64,000 nucleotides of DNA from Microvelia longipes (GCA_018340805.1 JACMZG010001913.1:23241610-23305609), one strand, 5' to 3'; positions 33,851 through 44,942 are shown, counted from the first letter of the stretch. A program made the numbers and translations. Notes: generated by a model from the letters alone, not told the origin.

Positions 33851-34019
33851 GAAAGGAAAACCCCAAAAACCACAATTACAAACTAATTAAAGCACCACCA
33901 TAAGAACAAGTATTGAAAACTATTAGCACAAAATCGCAATAATAAAAAATGCAATGAAATGACCTACAGTAATAAAAAATACAATGAAATGACTTACAGT
34001 GTTTCATGTCAAAGCAACA

Positions 34020-34710
34020 CAAAAAAGTACATTTTTGGACTCGATGTCACCGTTTTAATATGATTTGGCTGATAGGTAGCACCATAGAAGGAAGAAAAAC
34101 CCAGATTTTTGGCTAATTTAGTGCAGCCATATTGCCGCAGTAGGTTGGCGAATTTTCCAAAAAAAATGTGATTTTGCAACATTTCTTTGACTACAAAATG
34201 GCTGTATTTACAATTTTGCGTAGGATATGATTTTTATTTTGGTGGCAATTGAAAGCTTAAACTTGGCTCTTTCAAATAGATTATACATACTTTTGGATAA
34301 TTATTACAAGTTTTTATTATGAGCCAATATAAAATAAAAATGCTATTATCTCAAAGAGCCAATAAAAATGCTATTATCTCAAAGGGCCAATTTTGAAATT
34401 TTTTTAAAAAAGAGCTTAAACTGTTAGTCAAATGTCCACAAAGTTTCATTTTGGCACCGCCATGGGATTAGACACAGTAACGCATAACGTATGTCAGTGT
34501 CAAAGTATGTAAAAGTGTAAAAACGTTAAGATTCATCACATAATCATTGATTGAAATTGCACAAAAGTGACTTTTTTACACTTTGACATACACTTTGCCT
34601 AAAATCTGGGGTTTTTCTTTCTTCTATGGTGCCAACCTGTCAGCTAAATTATATTAAAATTGGAGATATCACGTGTTTTTACCTGCGTTGATTTGATATG
34701 GAATGACTCA
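34020..34710. repeat. Fold-back repeat, inverted arms about 60-70 bp or longer
   Basis: ggctgataggtagcaccatagaagg (about 34069) pairs with the inverted ttctatggtgccaacctgtc near 34622. The outer right end reads gatttgatatggaatgac. The centre holds ttttacactttgacatac. It is related to 3880-4415. Confidence 0.65.
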
Positions 34711-34951
34711 GTATTATTTTTAATAGTTGGAAATATAGTCATTTACATGTTATTAACACAGATTTGTTTTGATAACTCATAAATTGAAATGCTTATTCTT
34801 TTGGTTTTGATAGTTTGTAATTGTGGTTGTTGATTTTTCTGTTCTATTTTTGTATGAACTTGTTATTTATTTATTGCAAGTAAGCAAGTTTTAAGTCTTC
34901 ACGTCAGGAATAGAAAAATAGATGACAGGGTCACTCGTTGAGAAGACGCCG

Positions 34952-35093
34952 AGGAAGAACAATATTTGTTAAATTGTTAAAATCAATAAAATAGTTAAAG
35001 TCAGTCTGTCTGCGTCCTCAACATTAGGAAGAGCAATATTTGTTAAATTGTTAAAATCAATAAAATATTAAAGTCAGTCTGTCTGCGTTCTCA
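34952..35093 (+). repeat. Direct tandem duplication, 2 x ~69 bp
   Basis: aggaagaacaatatttgtta through ctgcgtcctca at 34952-35020 is repeated at 35026-35093 with a few changes. Confidence 0.85.
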
Positions 35094-35097
35094 AAAA

Positions 35098-35150
35098 TTT
35101 TAGTCTCTGAAGATGACTTGGTTCCCTCATCGAAAGCTTAAGTTTTTCGT
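35098..35150 (+). ncRNA. Candidate hammerhead ribozyme, second family, right end (degenerate)
   Basis: CTGAAGA at 35107-35113, stem GAC...AUC, GAAA, GCUU. Helix I is weaker than in the left-end copy (one clear pair next to the core), so this copy is probably inactive. Confidence 0.3.
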
Positions 35151-35169
35151 GTAATTAAATAAATCTTTC

Positions 35170-37420
35170 GGACTGAAGTCTTCTATTTATTATATTTTTT
35201 TCTCATTGTCCATAACTCATTTATTTCATACTTGTAATGTTTTTTTTATTTTTGTTTTCAGGTATGTTAAAGTATTATTTACTGTTAAAATTGCTGATGC
35301 ATGAGCTTAGTAAGTTTAATTGTTATTTATTTATAAGGTTTTATCGAGAACTAACGTTTTATTGATAACTGTGAGTGCAGACTGATAAATCACGTTTTGC
35401 TATTAGTTCAAAATCATTAATATTCATTAATCGCCTGTAAGAAAAGGCGTGATGTATTAAACTATGTAGACTTTATAATTATATTTGAAATAATAATTGC
35501 AAATCGGCTGTAAAATGTGATATAATTGCTCCAGAATAGGAAGTAAGATCGCGAACAGAACTCACCCACAATCGAAGACACTACTATAAAACCATTGAAA
35601 TATTAATTATAGTTATTCCATATCTACAAAGGCGTAAATAGTATAAACCAGAGTTACTTTAAGTGTGGTCCTCTAATCCTTGGAGGTCTGTAGAAAGAGT
35701 TTAGGTAATCAAAATCAAACTATTATAGAAAAACTGTGAAGAGCTAATTACCTTAACAGCTCATGTGCTTTCTGTAAATAATAAATGTTTTAAATATTAT
35801 AATCCGTAAAGCAAGGTTAAAATTATCAATGATTGTACGAGATTTGGGGGGGGGGGCACAAGAAAGATAGGGGCCTAGTATAATTTTTTTGGTGTTTCGC
35901 GGAGCTCTTCTGTTAGCGAAGTACACGAAGTACCCACTGATTTCTAACCATGTAAATAAATCATTATTTACACTTTTTATTCCAATTCTTTTTAAATTCT
36001 TAGTCAACATTTAACAATTTATTTAAAACTTAGTATGTTTGAATTATATTGTGTAAATTCTTACAATATGTTTGAATTTACCACGTAGAGTATTTTTATT
36101 CTGTGTTTTTGCTGATTTGCTAATTTTACGTTCGAAGACGTAAACAGTGCAAACAATTCTTACAACAAAAGGTTTTCAAAGTTTGAAAATTTGTCTATAT
36201 TGACATTTTGTGAAAACATAGGAATACTTTAATTTGCTTATTAAGTAACTACTTAGTAGTGCTTAGTTTTGAACTTCCCCCTGTTTTATACTTAATATCG
36301 CGCGATACCTGCAATTTTAATGCTTCGTATAACTTCATAAAGGCACAGAACGAAGTTATAAAAAATATATCATTCTACTGAAAATATAATGAAACTTAAT
36401 GCTTAAATAATTATTTTTTGTAAAAATATATTATTCTACTGAAAATATATTTATTTGTTGTAAAAATATATAATTCAACTGAAAATATTTTTTTTTGTAA
36501 AAATATAAGGATCCGTGTTTTATTTTTCATATTTACTACTGAGGTAGAAAATGATAGACATTGAGTGACCTTTATATTCGGAAGATTGGCGGAGAGTGGA
36601 TAGAGTGAAGGTTTGAGATAAAAATGAACTTGGACTAGTACTTTTCAATCTTCTCTTTCTCTCTTTATTAGGTTATTAATATTAGGTTGTTATTGTTAGG
36701 TTCTTATTATTAAGTTAAAGCCTGCAGCAACCTAATAATGTGAAATTGAGTCATCAAAAGTGAGTTTAAGAAGATAGAAAGTTTAATTTGATATTTCAAC
36801 AAGAATAGCTAAGTTTTATAGTTTGTTGTCTATTTATGTTATAGCTAAGTTTTATGCATGTTGGTCTACAAGTGATAGATAGTTTATTTAATATTTTTAG
36901 GGTGCATTTTATTGAGTAAAAACTTATTCTATAGTCTTAAGTACTTATGTTATCATTCGCTCGTATTTCGAAATAAAATTATATATATTTGACAATAGTA
37001 TAATTAAAAAAATGATTTCAAAAGATCAGTAGGATGAGTTTAAGTGAAGAGACACTTGTCAAACTTATCCTAAATATTTAATACAAATCAATATTCTAAT
37101 ATCTGTATATTTAGCCAGTAAAATAAGAGGTTACAAATAAAAAAGAGTTAATAAGTACACTGAGAAAATAAATGATAATAATATAAAAAAAAACCTGCAA
37201 AAAAAAGAAGAGTAAATTTTTAAATGAATTAATTTTAAGTTAAATTTAAAGTAATGTTAAAATTGTAATAATACATCAATGAATTTTGGAGGGTGTTAGA
37301 GCCTAACAATAAATTAGTAAAACACCAAACAATAAATAAGTGATTAACTACAAACAAAACATAACAAAATGATGAAATGAAAAGGTAATTTCGTCTGGAG
37401 GGAGTTAAGAAACGAGAGGC
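35170..37420. other. Gene-free AT-rich region
   Basis: A G-run is present at about 35846. Imperfect repeats of aaaatatatnattctactga occur near 36360-36480 (three copies), and the word taggttnttattatta repeats near 36668-36715. No gene is supportable. Confidence 0.45.
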
Positions 37421-37424
37421 CTTC

Positions 37425-37505
37425 CCCCTTTTGCTAATCCGCGGCGTCAGCGCTGGTGGCCATTTCGCTGCCCTGCCCCCTGTGGCTGCTTCGCGGCCAC
37501 ATCTT
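37425..37505 (+). repeat. GC-rich hairpin block (TTC-triloop family)
   Basis: gtggctgcttcgcggccac near 37481 is the same hairpin as at 29715-29733 with one changed base. It is preceded by gccttcccccttttgctaatccgcgg. Confidence 0.65.
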
Positions 37506-37839
37506 TTTAATTTATCATATTACTAGTTTATATAATTGGCTCACTGCCTCGATATAAGGCAATTTTCAAATTTATTAGTATTATTTAAATATTTATTATT
37601 ATTATATGTGTCAATCGATTCGGAACTAATTATGATAATATAACTTCGTATATTTGTTATCCATGCATTACTATGTTATGTTACTAGGTACATGTTTATA
37701 AAATTGCAACCCTATCAAAACACGTTTTGAAGTTTTGTGAATTTTTGCCGGGTCATAATCTTGGGTTAATGACGTCATGCATATTTAATAAAAAAAAGAG
37801 TTTGGGACATTTAAAAGTTTGATTTTTGTACCATGTATT

Positions 37840-37990
37840 ATTTATTTATACCGTAGTTATATTGAAAAATTAATTTGTCTGCGAAAAATCCTAAACTGGA
37901 ATTTCACCTGAATCATTAGTTTTAGATGTTTTATGAACTCCTGAGTGGTTTCCACAAAGTTGTCTGTATGTGTGTGAAAGCAACCTGGCT
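37840..37990 (+). mobile_element. Fragment of the 5S-bearing element family (left part)
   Basis: Blocks aaaaatcctaaactggaatttc, gaactcctgagtggtttcca and caaagttgtctgtatgtgtg match 47400-47480. Confidence 0.55.
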
Positions 37991-38399
37991 GTATTAACTC
38001 AAATTTAAAATGTCATATAACTCAATATTTTAAGATTTCATAGAATTACCTATAACACCAATATTTTTAAAATATTAAATTAAAAATGAAAGTTTAAATT
38101 GAGTTTGAAGGTAAAAATAAAGTTTAAGTGCTTTTTCGCAGTTATTACCGAGGACTTTCAATACATTTGCTTCTGTGGTAGCTAGGTACTTTAGAAATCG
38201 TTACTTATTTTCGCTGGAATGTGTATCTTATGAAGTTTTAAGATGAAGTTATGATATTAAATGAATAAACTTGTAAAAGGTAATTTAGAGATTAGTCTAT
38301 ACTTTTATGGACTGTAGGGTTCACTATTATTTTTGTTGTTATTTATTGCGTCAGTACCTTAAGTATTTATGTGTTATAGATACTCGAGTTCTATTTACG

Positions 38400-38725
38400 T
38401 TTTTACTTTTCCTAATATATACCGTAGTATAGGAAAAGTATTGTTGTTGCAAAAAAATCAAAATCGGGAAATTCGGGATGAAACCGGAATTATCCGTTTC
38501 AGCCTTTTTGAGGCCTCCTGAGTGGTTTTCGCTAAATTGTCTGTCTGTGTCTGTTATCATTGTAGCGCCCAGTGTATTAACGCTATACAGTTTAAATTTT
38601 GTACAAAAATCAGTCTACTGCTGTAGTTGTCATAATCGGAATGTTTTTATGACGTCATTAACCCGCAATAATGACTCAGCAAAAATTCCGAAAAATCTTT
38701 AAGCGAAAACATCGGAAAAGTAACC
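38400..38725 (+). mobile_element. Left half of the 5S-bearing element family
   Basis: Good match from taccgtagtataggaaaagt through ggcctcctgagtggtttt, gcccagtgtatt and gacgtcattaacccgcaata. It ends before the 5S-like segment. Two overlapping open frames here are not genes. Confidence 0.65.
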
Positions 38726-38811
38726 TGATTACCTTTGCTTATTAATATAATTAAATAATCAGTACGAAATGTGCGGGAAACCGAAATAAATTTATTTATT
38801 TTAACCTTAAC

Positions 38812-38945
38812 TCACTCTTGAAGGAGGTATCAATGAGGTTACACAGAGTCCCTGAGAGCCCCAAATAGATGTATTAGGCTTCTAAATGTATTTAGATAGG
38901 CTATGCTCCCTCTAGTATATATCTCTATGACTTCAGAAGCAACCG
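38812..38945 (-). repeat. Dispersed repeat family copy (7.7 / 38.8 / 43.5 kb)
   Basis: Reverse complement carries catagagatatatactagag and ggctct...gtgtaacctca as at 7690-7830. Confidence 0.6.
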
Positions 38946-39578
38946 TATTTAACGGATAACCTTCTCGTCGAACTTTTATTTAACTTCAATATAACCTAAT
39001 CAAATAACTTTTGGAATATAATTTTTTAGTGTAACTTTATTATTATGCAAAGAAATCACAATTTAATTAAATATATTTTTGTTTTATACTTCCTTATAAC
39101 CAAAAAGAGAACCTTCACTATAAAAGACGCCATGTTTTGGCGGAATAAGTTATCTCGTAATCTCACTCGATCGACTAAACAAAGACGCTGTAAGAACCGA
39201 AATTAGTTGAGTATTAAACATTTTTATAATATTCTTAATAAATAAGGTTAAATTTTCATCCGTTTTTACCGGGAACCACCCGTTTTTTCAACGGGAAAAT
39301 TCCCCCTGATTTCAAACCCCTCCGAAAGAGTAAAGACCCTCGTTTTAAAAAAATCTATTTACAGATATTGAAATTTATAATAATTAAACTTATTAATTCA
39401 GATGATGCCTTAATTTAAAATTATAATTTGAAATAAATGCTACCAAATGATAGAACAAAGTAAACTTAATAAACTGAAATAAATCTAACTTGAGTTAATC
39501 CACTTTTTAGTAAAATTATTATTTTTTTAACAATATGAAAAGAATAAAATCAAGTGGTAACACTGTATTGAAGTGTTA

Positions 39579-39872
39579 GGGTCAATCCATATCAAGTGTC
39601 CCAAAAAAAATAAAAAAAGGTGCTCTAAAAAAATAGATTTTGATAATTATTTTGCTATTGATACCCATATCTATGGCGAGTAAAAAATGACCAATATAAA
39701 TTTTTTATGGTCACCCGTTCTTTTTTTATGGTCACTTTTATGGTCCTCCGACCCTAAAATTTAGTGATTTTTGACCTTCAGATAAGCAGCCGATACTCGG
39801 TTCTCGCTTGTACTACAGGAAAAATATGAACGGATCTGTTTAAAGCAAGCTTTGAGCTACATTTGGCCCTTT
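39579..39872 (+). repeat. Left terminal inverted repeat (~290 bp)
   Basis: Pairs with 42450-42731. Conserved blocks include tagattttgataattatttt, gataagcagccgatactcgg and aacggatctgtttaaagcaa. Confidence 0.9.
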
Positions 39873-40314
39873 CTTGTGTATTTGCCCACAAGCAAAGTTA
39901 TAGCTAAATCATGTATGTATGATTTTCCAAATATCAAATAATATATATTTTTTTATAATGTGAAGAAATTTAAATTAAGAGCTCCCAATTTTTTTAGGAG
40001 TTGCTTAGATTAAGACAAACATCCAACCAAATTTTTAAAGCTTTGATGTAATTCGTTTATGAGCTATGATTTTGTGAAAAATATGGATTTTTTAAATTTT
40101 GGTCATTTTTCAAAAAATTACAGCTCATAAACGAATTACATCAAAGCTTTAAAACTTTGGTTGGATGTTTGTCTTAATCTAAGCAACTCCTGAAAAAATT
40201 GGGAGCTCTTAATTTAAATTTCTTCACATTATAAAAAAATATATATTATTTGATATTTGGAAAATCATACATACATGATTTAGCTATAACTTTGCTTGTG
40301 GGCAAATACACAAG
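39873..40314. repeat. 442-bp palindrome, arms ~200 bp
   Basis: cttgtgtatttgcccacaag at the left end is exactly inverted at the right end, and agreement stays high to a spacer near 40090 (atggattttttaaattttgg). A third, diverged single arm follows at about 40440-40570. It could form a long hairpin in RNA or a cruciform in DNA. Confidence 0.9.
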
Positions 40315-40672
40315 AATGTTTTTAGTGGTTTATGTGGACACTGGTAAGGGGTCTTTGTGATATGATTTTTGTTAAAAAGTATACATGTCCAAGAGAGATA
40401 TTGCAGGTCAAAAATGACGAAAAATTAAAAAATATGGATTTTCAAAAAATCATAGCTCATAAACGAATTATATTAATGTTTTGAAAATTTTGTTGATTGC
40501 TTGCCTTAAAGTAAGTAACTCCTAAAAAAATTGGGAGCTCTTAATTCAGATTTCTTCATATTATAAAAAAATGTTAAAATTTTCATATATTTTTAAGAAA
40601 CCCTAAAATTTGGAGCCCCCATTGCCCCCCCAATGGGGGCAATCAATCATTATTCTAAAGAATAATGATATC

Positions 40673-41953
40673 ATGGATACATATCAGTCGGGTTATAGGC
40701 AGTTTCATAGTACGCAAACTTGTTTGATTCAAATCCTGGATGACGTAAGGAAAGCAATGGACAATAAGATGGTCACAGTTCTTTTATCTATTGATTTGTC
40801 ACGTGCTTTTGATAATGTTAACAGGCGCATTTTACTTGCAATACTTAAATATATCAATGTATCAAAAGACACACGTCGGTGGTTCTGGAGTTATCTAAGT
40901 AGAAGAACACAACGTATTAAAACTTTTAGCGGTTTGTTGTCAGAAATACTTTCAAGCACTCATGGAGTACCTCAAGGAAGTACCTTATCTGCAGTACTTT
41001 TTGCCTTGTACATTAATGATATTAAATCAGTAATCAAAGAATTCTCGTATGCTATCTATGCGGATGATATTCAGATTTATTTATCATGCAAATTAAGCGA
41101 ATTAGATGTTGTAATTGACAGATTTAATATATTACTGAATAATTTATTTATATGGTTTGAAAACCATTGCTTGGATATGAATCCCTCGAAATGCTCCTAC
41201 ATAGTCATAGGAAACTATAACCTGACTAAAAGCTATGAACCTAAATTTTTATCTCTCAAATCTATAATAGTGAACAATGTTGTAATCCCTCGTGTATTCC
41301 AGCTTAAAATATTAGGAGTGACAATAGATTCTACTTTGTCATGGGAAAATCAGGTATTAGCGGTGTCGCAGAAAGCTCTGAACAGCATGTATCAAATCAG
41401 GAGAATTATTGGTTATCCATCAGCAAATATCAGACAGAAATTCGTCAACAGCTTTGTTATGCCATTCTTTGATTATTGCTCAGCTCTCTATACAGATATT
41501 TCAGAATCTCAATTAACAACGCTGCAGAGAGCTCAAAATGCTTCCATAAGATACATATTTGATCTTTCTTACGATGCTAGAGTTACAACATCATATTTAA
41601 CTCTACAGTGGCTGAAAATTAGAGAGAGACGAGATTATTCTGTTTTATGCCAAACTTTTAATGTATTAACTAATAAGCAACCGAAATATCTCTATGCCAA
41701 GTACATCAAAATGAGTGACATACATTCTTTTCCAACGCGAGGATCGGCTTATCTTCTTCAAGTTCCTCAATGCAACACTTCATTCTATGCTAATTCTTTT
41801 ATTGTCTCTTCCATTCGTCTCTTTAACGAATTACAACAATCTGTTAGTGATTTTAAAAATATTAATAGTTTTAAGAATGTAATTAAAACAAAATTTATTA
41901 CAGTTATACTCAAATTGTTAGTAGCTATACTTCGTTATTTGAGTTTTTCCTAA
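40673..41953 (+). CDS. 5'-truncated non-LTR retrotransposon reverse transcriptase (Jockey/CR1-like)
   Basis: The uninterrupted frame opens at a TTG near 40610; the first ATG is at 40673 and homology starts there (YQSGYRQFHST). Motifs in order are LSIDLSRAFDNV (first catalytic Asp), the YLSRRTQRI block, HGVPQGSTLSAVLFALYIND, YADD (IYADDIQIYL, the other two Asp), LKILGVTID (thumb start), and a C-terminal LQRAQNASIRYI region typical of Jockey/CR1-type elements. The endonuclease, ORF1 and the first RT blocks are missing, so it cannot move by itself. The intact frame of about 427 codons suggests recent insertion. RT copies element RNA at a nicked target. Confidence 0.92.
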   Translation: MDTYQSGYRQFHSTQTCLIQILDDVRKAMDNKMVTVLLSIDLSRAFDNVNRRILLAILKYINVSKDTRRWFWSYLSRRTQRIKTFSGLLSEILSSTHGVPQGSTLSAVLFALYINDIKSVIKEFSYAIYADDIQIYLSCKLSELDVVIDRFNILLNNLFIWFENHCLDMNPSKCSYIVIGNYNLTKSYEPKFLSLKSIIVNNVVIPRVFQLKILGVTIDSTLSWENQVLAVSQKALNSMYQIRRIIGYPSANIRQKFVNSFVMPFFDYCSALYTDISESQLTTLQRAQNASIRYIFDLSYDARVTTSYLTLQWLKIRERRDYSVLCQTFNVLTNKQPKYLYAKYIKMSDIHSFPTRGSAYLLQVPQCNTSFYANSFIVSSIRLFNELQQSVSDFKNINSFKNVIKTKFITVILKLLVAILRYLSFS

Positions 41954-42420
41954 TGTTAACTATATTTTTACTTAAATTTGTTATTCTATCTTAAGTCTAT
42001 TTTACTTATTACAATTATGCATAAGTTTTTACATTATTTTTTAAAATAATTTTGTAAAATTTAAAAAATAATTGTAAATAGTGATTTTTTTGTTAATCTA
42101 TTGTAGTGGCGCTCTTTGATATTAGCAACTTTCTATGCTAAGTCTAAAATAAGAAAACTTATCCTTTCTTTGTTTTTTCTTTTTAAATCAAATTTTTGTA
42201 TTATTCTTTTTAATTCACTTTTAAAATTAATTTCTTTGAATTTATTACCTTGTTACAAATTTCTTTTTTTTTTTTTTTCATTTTAATCTGTTGGCAACAG
42301 AAATAATTGATGTATTAATGTAATTATTGTAAATTTGTGTCTGGTTAAGTGGAAGAGAGGACCTTAAGTCCTAACTTTGCCAGATAAATAAAGCAATTAT
42401 CTATCTATCTATCTATCTAC
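41954..42420 (+). mobile_element. 3' UTR and tail of the non-LTR retrotransposon
   Basis: It contains a small stem near the end (ggaccttaagtcc), AATAAA at 42387-42392, and a (TATC)n tail at 42399-42419. Microsatellite tails instead of poly(A) are usual in CR1/Jockey-type elements. Confidence 0.8.
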
Positions 42421-42449
42421 CCCAAGGAGCGGTCATAGAGTAAAAGTGT

Positions 42450-42731
42450 CAAAGGGCCAAATGTAGCTCAAGCTTGCTTTAAACAGATCCGTTCATATTT
42501 TCCTGTAGTACAAGCGAGAACCGAGTATCGGCTGCTTATCTGAAGGTCAAAAATCACTAAATTTTAGGGTCGGAGGACCATAAAAGTGACCATAAAAAAA
42601 GAACGGGTGCCTAAAAAAATTATATTGGTCATTTTTTACTCGCCATAGATATGGGTATCAATAGCAAAATAATTATCAAAATCTATTTTTTTTGAGCACC
42701 CAAGTCTGGGACACTTGATATGGATTGACCC
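42450..42731 (-). repeat. Right terminal inverted repeat
   Basis: Reverse complement of 39579-39872 with a few indels. It ends in ggattgaccc followed by GTTA. Confidence 0.9.
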
Positions 42732-42863
42732 GTTAGACATTTTATAATTTTTGCTGATTCATATATCACCTGATTGGTTTTATTTAAAAGATTTCTTACT
42801 AAATTATTACTTTTTAAGATTTTTTGTTCTGCCGTGTTTTTTATTAAACTTTTAATATTTACT

Positions 42864-42971
42864 ATGCCGAAAGACCATTATAGGTGTAAATTCAAAGAAA
42901 TTTATAAGGTAGAGTTTAAGTTTTTAAAGGAAGGTAGGAATTCTAATGAAGCTGAATGTACTGTATGCATG
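42864..42971 (+). CDS. Exon of a BED/hAT-type zinc-finger protein (partial)
   Basis: MPKDHYRCKFKEIY opens a frame ending in EAECTVC, then a consensus donor AT|GTAAGT. The pattern CKF....(V/L)...FLK.G.....EA.CT.C is the first half of BED-like zinc fingers at the N terminus of hAT-transposase-derived proteins; the second half (G...D...H...H) would be in a later exon, which I could not find within about 1 kb. It starts only 133 bp after the compound element. It may be a domesticated host gene, a transposon remnant, or chance; the clean donor favours a real exon. Confidence 0.4.
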
Positions 42972-42974
42972 TAA

Positions 42975-43520
42975 GTATTTATAAAGCAATTTAGTTTTAA
43001 ATATCTAATAAGTAATAATGCATCCTAAACAATTAATGCATGAAGTATCAAAAACAAGTTATTTTATTAATCAACGGATTATACTTGGTGGGCCTAGAAG
43101 AGAAGAGGGCGCCCTCAGCCATGATCTAAGGCAAAGTTTTATAAATAGAACTATTCTATGTATAAAACTAAAGTTAAGTTAAAGTAAGTAAGTAAGTTAA
43201 GTATAGAGTTATATTTATAAAACTTAGATCTAAGGCATCATAAGAGGAGTAAAAAAAAGAAATTAGCTTTGATATCGATACAATTATTTTATTTAATTAG
43301 TAACTTATCCAGATTTAGATATAAAGCATTGTTAGGGCATGAAACTGTTGACTATCTGTGTATATGTCGCAGTCAAAGTGATTAATGTGGTTATTATGCA
43401 TAATAACTATTAAATTTGGTCAAAGTGATAAATAAAGCTTAATTTATCACTTTGTCTTGCTGTTATGCTTTATATCTATTCTTATTGGACAATGTGATAA
43501 TATACACATAATAACCATTT
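42975..43520. other. Possible intron or intergenic AT-rich sequence
   Basis: Follows the donor at 42972. It has a short direct repeat (tataaaactaaagttaagtt near 43160, tataaaacttagatctaagg near 43215). No downstream exon was recognised. Confidence 0.35.
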
Positions 43521-43524
43521 ATAA

Positions 43525-43740
43525 ACATAGAGATATATACTAGAGCATATCTCAATATACATTAAAGGACCTAAACTTCTTTTTGGGGCTCTTGTAACCT
43601 TTTTAAAACCTTCTCCGCGTGTAAGTTTAGGTTATAATACATAAATTATTTTCGTCTTCCCGCACATTGTTTGTGTTTTTATTTGTATTTTAATCGGTCT
43701 ACTTATATAAGTTTCTGTATATTTGCTGCCTAGTAGCATA
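43525..43740 (+). repeat. Dispersed repeat family copy (7.7 / 38.8 / 43.5 kb)
   Basis: Same order of blocks as 7690-7900: catagagatatatactaga, cttctttttggggctcttgt, then tataagtttctgtat. Confidence 0.65.
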
Positions 43741-44940
43741 GTATACGTTTATTTAAGTGTGCACTGCCATTATACTTAATAAAACATGATGAAAATTCGC
43801 TAAGAACAGCTGGGCAGAATGCAATTTTTTAATTTTTCTATTGAGATCGGTGTTTATTTCTTATCTTTTCTTGTTTTTAATTCATAACGTTTACATATTG
43901 ACCTCGTGATGTTACACAGCTGTATTTGTACTTCGCAAAAATTCAATTTTGCTTTGCAAACTATTTGAACTACGGCCACTATTTTTATCAGAACCGCACT
44001 AAATTTGGTACACGTCTAGCATTAAAATTACAGAATGCGTCTAGCATTGTTTGATTTTTTGAAAAAGACTAAAAAATGATTTCTTAACATGATATCAAAA
44101 ATCGGAAGACGCTCTAAGACGTATGGTAACAGAGCAAATTGGGGTCCGTTAAAGAGTTCTTAGATTTAAATAGTTAAAAAAAAGCATTGCGGTCTTTGTA
44201 CTCTGTCCGCCCCAAAGCCCGAACCTCACATCTACATGTCAACCACTAGTGTGGATAAGTTCTTGTACGAAACCTATAACGAATTCTTTCTCAAATCCTG
44301 AATGTGTGACGTTAAACCTCCGCTACTCGTCTTTTTATAAAATATTTTATATTGAGTCATATGTCGTTTTCTCAGTCAACACTTGATGTTCTGCTTCCTT
44401 GGAAGTCAAGGTTTCGCAGCCTTAGTGGTGCTCTCTAAAAATTAAAAGGAATAGTTATTCTGCTGCTTTAGTTTAAACTTAAATCATATAGCTTAGTTCC
44501 TACTGGAAGTCGATGCCGGAGAGATATCCATGATGATCTGCTTGGCTCTAAATGATCTTTTATTCAGGGCAGTATTTCTTCTTACTTTCATGACTAAAAA
44601 ACATGCGAGATCTTAATACTTGTTATATCACATTTTTAGGTTATTTCCTATGAACCAATAAATATAGATAAACTATAACCGAAAAGATAAACAATAGTAT
44701 GAGAAGATGAACCATAGATTGTGTAGGAATATTTTTATACTATTTCTCATTCTAATTTTCTCATAACAATCATATTATGTCGGACTGCGTAACGCGCATC
44801 CAATAATAGTTTTGGTCTAGATTTTTAATTGAGGGAAATGGGTTTGAAAAAAAAAAATTATGGATTTAGAAAATAGTGCTGTTATTATTTTTTTATATAG
44901 ATCACAAATAACTGACAATTATCACATGTTATTTTTATAA
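43740..44940. other. Gene-free region
   Basis: A GC-balanced block at about 44200-44340 (ctctgtccgccccaaagccc and on) is partly similar to 28980-29000 (gtctgaccgccccgaagccg), suggesting another old repeat family. Confidence 0.4.
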
Positions 44941-44942
44941 TT

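Larger units (their letters stand above)
33783..35168. mobile_element. Inverted-repeat element bounded by hammerhead-like motifs (second family)
   Basis: The left end (tttaaatattcaaaaatcct, then the core on -) and the right end (35101-35168, core on +) are inverted copies. The next blocks inward, ccacaattacaaactaatta near 33868 and tagtttgtaattgtggtt near 34811, are inverted too. The middle holds the fold-back repeat 34020-34710, and a 69-bp direct duplication lies near the right end. No protein is encoded, so it is non-autonomous. Confidence 0.65.
39579..42731. mobile_element. Compound TIR element with internal palindrome and nested retrotransposon
   Basis: Left end GGGTCAATCCATATCAAGTG starts at 39579; its reverse complement ends at 42731. 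Flanks are GTTA on both sides (39575-39578, 42732-42735), consistent with a 4-bp target duplication. The terminal inverted repeats run about 39579-39872 and 42450-42731 with few differences, so the insertion is fairly young. No transposase is encoded, so it would need one in trans. The inner part holds the palindrome 39873-40314 and the non-LTR fragment at about 40640-42420. Confidence 0.8.

Noticed and set aside
35846..35858. Homopolymer G run (also near 21808; C run near 26698)
   Set aside because: Short homopolymers with no accompanying structure; length may be affected by sequencing error.
37640..37652. ATAACTTCGTATA, identical to one loxP arm; a similar inverted pair ataacttc...gaagttat at about 36330-36358
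   Set aside because: No second arm or 8-bp spacer at 37640, and the 36.3-kb pair has wrong spacing and only 8 matching bases; in AT-rich DNA chance is the simplest explanation.
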